Part shown: in pieces, positions 7,558-12,497 of the stretch | Layout of the letters: each line of letters opens with the position of its first letter | Numbering within the stretch: position 1 is the first letter of the stretch | NCBI GenBank assembly: GCA_030597865.1 | Contig: JAUVQZ010000064.1 | Location: 1 to 12,497, forward strand | From: Pseudomonadota bacterium | GTDB lineage: Bacteria > Desulfobacterota > Desulfobulbia > Desulfobulbales > SURF-16 | Length of the DNA stretch: 12,497 nucleotides | Reading direction: 5' to 3' | Notes under the pieces: generated by a model | What the model saw: only the letters and a program-made list of their open reading frames with translations | The model's database searches: none | What the model was told of the DNA's origin: nothing | Position numbers and translations under genes: made by a program

Positions 7558-7661
7558 ACCACAGAGACATTCTTTTCAATACCCCCTTGAGGGGTACAGA
7601 GAGCACAGAGGTAACGGCTTTTAACAAAGAGATTTCTCTGTGCTCTCTGAGTCTCTGTGGT
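7558..7661. repeat. Nested inverted-repeat element, three-way-junction fold, CACAGAG type
   Basis: The outer arms ACCACAGAGAC (7558-7568) and GTCTCTGTGGT (7651-7661) are perfect 11-bp complements. Inside lie two further hairpins: TACCCC/GGGGTA (7580-7585 and 7591-7596, loop of 5) and AGAGAGCACAGAG/CTCTGTGCTCTCT (7598-7610 and 7636-7648, 13 bp perfect, loop of 25). Together they form a compact three-way junction of 104 bp on either strand. The arms share an ACAGAG core, so it is both direct- and inverted-repeat rich. It occupies most of the lysS-lolC gap (7483-7707), where I see no other gene or terminator. It resembles dispersed CACAGAG-type intergenic repeats of environmental bacteria. It may also end the lysS transcript, although no T-tract follows directly. 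Confidence 0.8.
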
Positions 7662-7707
7662 TAATTTATATTTCTTTCAAGACCACGAACTGAGAACCCT
7701 CTTTTTT

Positions 7708-8937
7708 ATGAATTTTGAACTCTTTGTCTGCCTGCGTTACCTCAAGGCCACCAAGAAAAAAGGCTTTATCTCTCTGATCTCCCTGATTTCCGTGGCAGGT
7801 GTTGCCGTCGGAGTCATGGCCCTTATTATCGTTATTGCCGTGATGACCGGTTTTGGTGAAGAGTTCCGGGACAAGATCCTTGGGGTCAACTCCCATATCG
7901 TGGTCCAGAAATTCGGCGGCAGCATGCCGGATTATGAGGAGGTGCTCACCACGGTTGCCAACCATCCAGAGGTCACCGGCGCCACCCCCTATGTGTACGG
8001 CCAGTCAATGATCACCACCGGCAGCGGCGGCAGCGGCTGTGTTGTGCGGGGCATTGATCCTGATTCTGCCGGCACCGTGCTTTCCCTGCCAGACCAGCTC
8101 ATCCATGGCAATGGCCTCAAAGGACTTCTGCCCCTGGCACCGGGTGATCCACCGGGAATCATTATCGGTGTTCAACTTGCCAAGCAACTTCGGGTGCACA
8201 TGGGGGACAGGCTCCGCCTGCTCTCCCCCTCCGGCCCCCTCTCCCCCATGGGGATCATCCCCCGGATCAAATCATTCCAGATAAACGGCATCTTTGAGAC
8301 CGGGATGTTCGAGTATGACTCATCCCTGGCCTATATTGACCTGGAAACAGCCCAGGATTTTTTTGATATCCCCGGCCAGATCCACGGCCTTGAGCTGACC
8401 ATCAGGGACATTGACCAGGCTGCCGAGGTGGCGGCTGGGCTGAGAACCACCCTGGGCGAGACCTACCTTATCAAGGACTGGATGGCCATGAACTACAATC
8501 TCTTTTCCGCCCTTAAGCTGGAAAAGACCGCCATGTTCATTATCCTCACCCTCATTGTCCTGGTGGCGGCGTTTAACATCATCTCCACCCTGATCATGGT
8601 GGTCATGGAAAAGACCAAGGACATTGCCATCATGAAGGCCATGGGCGCCACCGCCAACCAGATCCTCCGCATCTTTATCTATGAAGGCCTGTTCATCGGC
8701 CTGAGCGGCACCCTGCTGGGCCTGGGGGGCGGCCTTGGCGTCTGCAAGCTGCTCAGCCGTTATAAATTCATTGAGCTTCCCAGCGATGTCTATCCCATCT
8801 CCACCCTGCCCATCAAGGTGCTCCCCCTTGATGTCAGCCTGATAGCCATTGCCGCCGTGCTCATCACCCTGTCCGCCACCATCTATCCCTCCTGGCAGGC
8901 GGCAAAGGTGGAGCCATCCACCTCCCTGCGTTACTGA
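7708..8937 (+). CDS. lolC: Lipoprotein-releasing ABC transporter permease, LolC/LolE family
   Basis: This inner-membrane permease extracts mature lipoproteins and hands them to LolA for delivery to the outer membrane, powered by LolD. From the ATG at 7708 the product is 409 residues (E. coli LolC 399, LolE 414). The N-terminus MNFELFVCLRYLKATKKKGFI is typical. TM1 covers about 24-46, then a large periplasmic domain (about 50-270) with SPMGIIPRIKSFQINGIFETGMFEYD, then TM2 275-299, TM3 325-347 and TM4 373-395. The FtsX-type coupling segment EKTKDIAIMKAMGAT is at 301-315, and the end WQAAKVEPSTSLRY is classic. An upstream in-frame GTG at 7657 would add 17 residues but lies inside the inverted repeat and lacks family support. 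Only one LolC/E-type gene is visible, so the complex could use a homodimer (LolF-like) or a partner elsewhere. Its stop overlaps the convergent lipoprotein gene by 7 bp. Confidence 0.95.
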   Translation: MNFELFVCLRYLKATKKKGFISLISLISVAGVAVGVMALIIVIAVMTGFGEEFRDKILGVNSHIVVQKFGGSMPDYEEVLTTVANHPEVTGATPYVYGQSMITTGSGGSGCVVRGIDPDSAGTVLSLPDQLIHGNGLKGLLPLAPGDPPGIIIGVQLAKQLRVHMGDRLRLLSPSGPLSPMGIIPRIKSFQINGIFETGMFEYDSSLAYIDLETAQDFFDIPGQIHGLELTIRDIDQAAEVAAGLRTTLGETYLIKDWMAMNYNLFSALKLEKTAMFIILTLIVLVAAFNIISTLIMVVMEKTKDIAIMKAMGATANQILRIFIYEGLFIGLSGTLLGLGGGLGVCKLLSRYKFIELPSDVYPISTLPIKVLPLDVSLIAIAAVLITLSATIYPSWQAAKVEPSTSLRY

Positions 8938-9356
8938 CAGTCGCCGATCCTGCGCCCGGATATATGATTGGTGCCGCTCATGTCCACAGCGCCGGTCATG
9001 CTCATGATGATGGAGCCATCAAAACTCGTGCCCCGATAGGTGATCTCGCCCTCATGCCTTGTTTTGCCACCCGGACTCTGACATTCCACCGACCAGCTCA
9101 CCGTATTGCCCTTGGTCTTCGGGGTGGAATAGGTACAGATCTCCTGGTCAGCCGGCCCCTGTTTGGGGATGATATCCTCCCTGCTAAGGCAGTGGCGATA
9201 CACCATGGGTGGAATCTTCATGGGCATGTCGGGCATGTTCACCTCAGTGGTGATTTCCCACATACCATCTTCAAGATCAGGTCCACCTCCGGAACAGGCG
9301 GCAAGCGCAAAAACAAGGGCCACCCCACCAATCACAGTTAAAATCTTTTTGTCCAT
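8931..9356 (-). CDS. DUF3617-type lipoprotein
   Basis: The 141-residue product has a short signal peptide (MDKKILTVIGGVALVFALAAC) with lipobox LAAC and lipidated Cys21. Residue +2 is Ser, not Asp, which predicts delivery to the outer membrane by Lol. The mature part begins after a Gly-rich linker with DGMWEITTEVNMPDMP, then RHCLSRED, QEICTYS, WSVECQS and ends GRRIGDCQ. This pattern, with four further cysteines (56, 74, 92, 140) able to form two disulfides, is that of DUF3617, whose function is unknown. The start is set at 9356: an AAGGAG ribosome-binding site lies 6 nt upstream, whereas the Met two codons earlier abuts that site with no spacing, and the open frame further upstream has no signal-like sequence. 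It is convergent with lolC (7-bp overlap) and divergent from lolD, so it interrupts the lol locus on the opposite strand. Confidence 0.88.
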   Translation of the reverse strand: MDKKILTVIGGVALVFALAACSGGGPDLEDGMWEITTEVNMPDMPMKIPPMVYRHCLSREDIIPKQGPADQEICTYSTPKTKGNTVSWSVECQSPGGKTRHEGEITYRGTSFDGSIIMSMTGAVDMSGTNHISGRRIGDCQ

Positions 9357-9464
9357 CGTCATCTCCTTGGTCTTGGTGGCGCAGGAAGCAGCCCGCCAAT
9401 TTTCATACACCTTTCCCAGGTCAGCATCAGATCCAGACCGACAAGGAAAAATCATCTTCCCACC

Positions 9465-9479
9465 ATGGGCCTAGCCCAT
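9465..9479. repeat. Perfect dyad between the lipoprotein gene and lolD
   Basis: ATGGGC-CTA-GCCCAT is a perfect 6-bp dyad with a 3-bp centre, located about 110 bp upstream of the lipoprotein start and 117 bp upstream of lolD. It could be an operator shared by the divergent genes. A second, weaker dyad (GGTAAG 9519-9524 and CTTACC 9545-9550) lies nearer lolD. No confident promoter boxes could be picked out in this 239-bp gap (9357-9595). Confidence 0.35.
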
Positions 9480-9595
9480 AATTTTCCTGGCCCTCCCCTT
9501 CCATTCCTTGCCTTATCAGGTAAGTTGGCGTAGTGTCGTGGAGGCTTACCAGACGCCCGTTAAAAGCTTCTCACATGAAAGTACATGGATCCCCT

Positions 9596-10288
<693 letters not shown>

Positions 10289-10402
10289 CAAAGACCATGC
10301 CCCTGCTCCACCTCCAGGGGGGTCGAAAATTTGCCTTGCCTGGCCCTTTTGTCATGACTTTTCCCCTAATTGTCGCTACATTGGTCTACTTCTTTGCCAG
10401 TC

Positions 10403-10447
10403 AAGGCCCCACGGGGACTTCAAACACCCCTGGACGGCCTTTTTTTT
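10403..10447 (+). terminator. Rho-independent terminator after lolD
   Basis: AAGGCC (10403-10408) and GGCCTT (10436-10441) form the base of a stem, with an inner GGGG/CCCC helix (10413-10416 with 10427-10430) across an internal loop. Eight T (10440-10447) follow on the plus strand. This isolates lolD from bamA. A smaller hairpin, CCCCTG/CAGGGG (10300-10320), sits just after the lolD stop without a T-tract. The remainder of the 249-bp gap (10289-10537) becomes AT-rich before bamA, where a promoter is likely, but I could not pick out good -35/-10 boxes. Confidence 0.75.
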
Positions 10448-10537
10448 GGGAAAATAAATCTTTTTTCTTCTGCACAACTTAACGTACCCAACAATATCAG
10501 ATAACTATATATCTTCAGCAAGGTAGAGACACTCAAT

Positions 10538-12497
10538 ATGCAACATCGCAGACAGCCCCTCAGGTCATTTCCCCTTCTTCTACTTCTCCTCTTCCTTCTG
10601 ACCCTGCCAACCCTTGGCCACGCCGTTGCCGGCCAGGCCAACACCCTTTTTCTGCCCCTCAAGACCAAGAGCCTGCAGGGGGCTAACTTCAGCCAAACCA
10701 TGGACCAGGCCCTGGCCCAGGCAGCCCAGGCCCAGAATCAGGCCTTCCATACCCGCATTGACACAGCAAAAAAACTTAATTATGAGGGCATCTGGCCCCC
10801 CTCTTTCAAGGAAATACGCGCCTTTGCCTCCGGGCTTGGTTATGATTATATTGTGACCGGCAGCGCCACCAAACTCGGTGATACCATTTCCATTGACCTC
10901 ACCCTTTTTGATCTTTTAGATAACACCGCAAAACCTTCCACCTTTGGCCAGGCAACCCCGGCCACCCTGCAATCAGTCACCAACTCCCTTACCAAAGAGA
11001 TAACCTCCTTCACGGGCCGCCTTTTTCGCATTGCCTCAATCAACATCAAGGGCAATACCCGAATCGACAGCGGCGCCATTCTCCGCCACATTGAAACCAG
11101 GGCCGGGGATGAATACAACCCTTCCCGGCTCCGCCAGGACCTGCGCGCCATCTTCAAGATGGGTTATTTTGATGACATCTCCATTGATGTCCTGGGCAGC
11201 GACCAGGGCAAAGATGTCACCTTCATCGTCAAGGAAAAAGAGATCATCGCCAGGGTGGCAATCACGGGGGCCAAGGATATCTCCGAGGATGACATCAAGG
11301 AGGTGTTAACCGTGACGGCCAACACCATCTACAGCCCGCACCAGGTCAACAAATCTGCCAGCCTCATCAAGCAGTTCTATAGGTCCAAGGGTTTTTATAA
11401 CACCCAGGTCACCACCAAGATCACCCACCCCAAGAAAGACTACGTCACTGTTGAGTACAATATTGTCGAAGGCAAAAAGGTGTATATCAAGGATATCGTC
11501 TTTAACGGCAACAAGACCTTCAGCGATGCCGAGCTCCTTGACATGATGGTCACCTCCAAAAAGGGCTGGTTCTCCTGGTTTACGGAATCCGGCGTCCTCA
11601 AGAGGGATTCTGCCAAGGAGGACGCCAACCGTATTGGCGCCTACTACCAGAACCATGGCTTTGTGGATGTCAAGATCGGTGAACCTGAAATCGACAAAAA
11701 GGATGACTGGCTCTACATCACCTTTAACATTGAAGAGGGTCAGCGTTATAAGGTCGGCATCTTTGATATCCAGGGTGATCTTCTGGGGGACAAGGAGTCC
11801 CTCTTTGCCAGAACCAACCTTGGCGATGAACGCTATTTTACCAGGGAGATCCTCCGTAACGACACCCTGGCCCTCAGCGATTTTTATGCCTCCAAGGGCT
11901 TCGCCTTTGCCGACATTTCCCCGGAAACCAAAAAAGACGCGGCAAACAAGAGGGTGGACGTCATTCTCCACATTGCCAAGGGTGATCTGGTCCACATTAA
12001 CCGCATTATCATCAAGGGCAATGACCGTACCCGCGACAAGATCATCCGCCGGGAAATGACCATCAATGAGCATGATATCTTCGATGCAACGGCCATCAAG
12101 AAATCAACGGCCCGCCTAAAGCGCCTCAACTTCTTTGAAGATGTCAGTATCACCCCTGAGCCCACTGTTGAAGAAAATATGATGGACATGGTGGTGGAGG
12201 TCAAGGAAAAGGCCACCGGCACCTTCTCCATCGGCGCCGGTTATAGCTCGGTGGACAACCTGATGTTCATGGCCGAGGTCAGTCAGAACAACTTCCTGGG
12301 CCGGGGCCAGAACCTTACCCTGCAGGCCAACATCGGCGGCACCAATACGCGCTACAACCTGAAATTCACCGAACCCCACCTCAACGACTCCAAGCTCCTC
12401 TTCGGCTTTGACATCTATAGCTGGGAGCATAACTATGACGACTACACCAAGGACTCCAAAGGCGGCGCCATCCGTTTTGGCTATCCCCTCTGGTGGA
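10538..12497 (+). CDS. bamA: BamA, outer-membrane beta-barrel assembly factor, with extra N-terminal domain (cut by window edge)
   Basis: BamA inserts beta-barrel proteins into the outer membrane. 653 codons are present and the reading frame runs off the right edge. A Leu-rich signal peptide covers about 1-31 (cleavage near HAVAG). Residues about 35-160 form a domain absent from E. coli BamA, with LFLPLK at the start and GYDYIVTGSATKLGDTISIDLTL near 101-123, resembling TolB-N/CsgG-like alpha/beta folds. Five POTRA domains follow at about 163-234 (INIKGNTRI), 237-311, 314-401 (IVFNGNKTFS), 404-482 and 485-557 (IIIKGNDRTRDKIIRREM). The barrel begins around 561 with GTFSIGAGYSSVDNL and NFLGRGQNLTL. 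The start at 10538 is the first Met of the signal peptide; the ribosome-binding site is weak (AAGG about 14 nt upstream). Downstream genes are unseen; skp/ompH and lpxD are common there. Confidence 0.96.
   Translation, partial: MQHRRQPLRSFPLLLLLLFLLTLPTLGHAVAGQANTLFLPLKTKSLQGANFSQTMDQALAQAAQAQNQAFHTRIDTAKKLNYEGIWPPSFKEIRAFASGLGYDYIVTGSATKLGDTISIDLTLFDLLDNTAKPSTFGQATPATLQSVTNSLTKEITSFTGRLFRIASINIKGNTRIDSGAILRHIETRAGDEYNPSRLRQDLRAIFKMGYFDDISIDVLGSDQGKDVTFIVKEKEIIARVAITGAKDISEDDIKEVLTVTANTIYSPHQVNKSASLIKQFYRSKGFYNTQVTTKITHPKKDYVTVEYNIVEGKKVYIKDIVFNGNKTFSDAELLDMMVTSKKGWFSWFTESGVLKRDSAKEDANRIGAYYQNHGFVDVKIGEPEIDKKDDWLYITFNIEEGQRYKVGIFDIQGDLLGDKESLFARTNLGDERYFTREILRNDTLALSDFYASKGFAFADISPETKKDAANKRVDVILHIAKGDLVHINRIIIKGNDRTRDKIIRREMTINEHDIFDATAIKKSTARLKRLNFFEDVSITPEPTVEENMMDMVVEVKEKATGTFSIGAGYSSVDNLMFMAEVSQNNFLGRGQNLTLQANIGGTNTRYNLKFTEPHLNDSKLLFGFDIYSWEHNYDDYTKDSKGGAIRFGYPLWW

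Noticed and set aside
7657..7707. GTG start extending the LolC-type permease by 17 residues
   Set aside because: The GTG lies inside the right arm of the inverted repeat, and the extra residues are not family-like. The ATG at 7708 gives the standard N-terminus.
8025..8040. GGC-rich short tandem run inside the permease gene
   Set aside because: It encodes a Gly/Ser turn in the periplasmic domain and is in frame; nothing indicates a functional repeat.
9357..9455. Upstream extension of the DUF3617 lipoprotein to a start at 9455
   Set aside because: The extra 33 residues would bury the signal peptide, and the good SD sits directly before the start at 9356.
11306..12073. Open frame of 255 codons on the minus strand
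   Set aside because: It is antisense to the POTRA-encoding part of bamA; the bamA frame is clearly the coding one.

Overview
The window reads as a stretch of ordinary chromosome from a Gram-negative, diderm bacterium. It carries outer-membrane machinery (BamA, a Lol lipoprotein exporter, an OM-type lipoprotein) and two conserved neighbourhoods: tRNA-Leu/tig/clpP/clpX/lon on the minus strand and lysS/lolC/lolD/bamA on the plus strand. This layout, moderately high GC, strong preference for C-ending codons and the CACAGAG-type intergenic repeat fit the Desulfobacterota (former Deltaproteobacteria), perhaps the Desulfobulbales. That placement is inference from gene order and protein flavour, not from a search.

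Positions 1-4577, minus strand (proteostasis block). Transcription runs right to left: tRNA-Leu(UAG), a hairpin terminator, then tig (trigger factor), clpP, clpX, a second hairpin, and lon, which is cut by the left edge just before its Walker A motif. tig and clpP overlap by an ATGA, and clpP and clpX are 11 bp apart, so these three are clearly one operon. It joins co-translational folding (Tig) to ATP-dependent degradation (ClpXP, Lon). The tRNA has the best promoter in the window, with several short dyads upstream of it.

Positions 4578-7482, plus strand. A 276-bp divergent intergenic region leads to a stand-alone MetE/UROD-fold protein (a 'core' cobalamin-independent methionine synthase homologue) and then lysS (class II lysyl-tRNA synthetase).

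Positions 7483-12497 (envelope block). After lysS comes a 104-bp element of nested inverted repeats that can fold as a three-way junction. It is followed by a LolC/LolE permease, a convergent minus-strand DUF3617-type lipoprotein gene that overlaps the permease stop, then lolD (LolCDE ATPase), a terminator, and bamA, which runs off the right edge. The BamA here has about 130 extra residues between the signal peptide and POTRA1 that resemble a TolB-N/CsgG-like alpha/beta domain. The lipoprotein gene sits between the permease and ATPase genes of the lipoprotein exporter itself.

I did not find a mobile element, CRISPR array or clearly novel multi-gene system. The items most worth a second look are the three-way-junction repeat, the BamA N-terminal domain, the lipoprotein gene inside the lol locus, and the MetE-like protein with altered metal-ligand positions.
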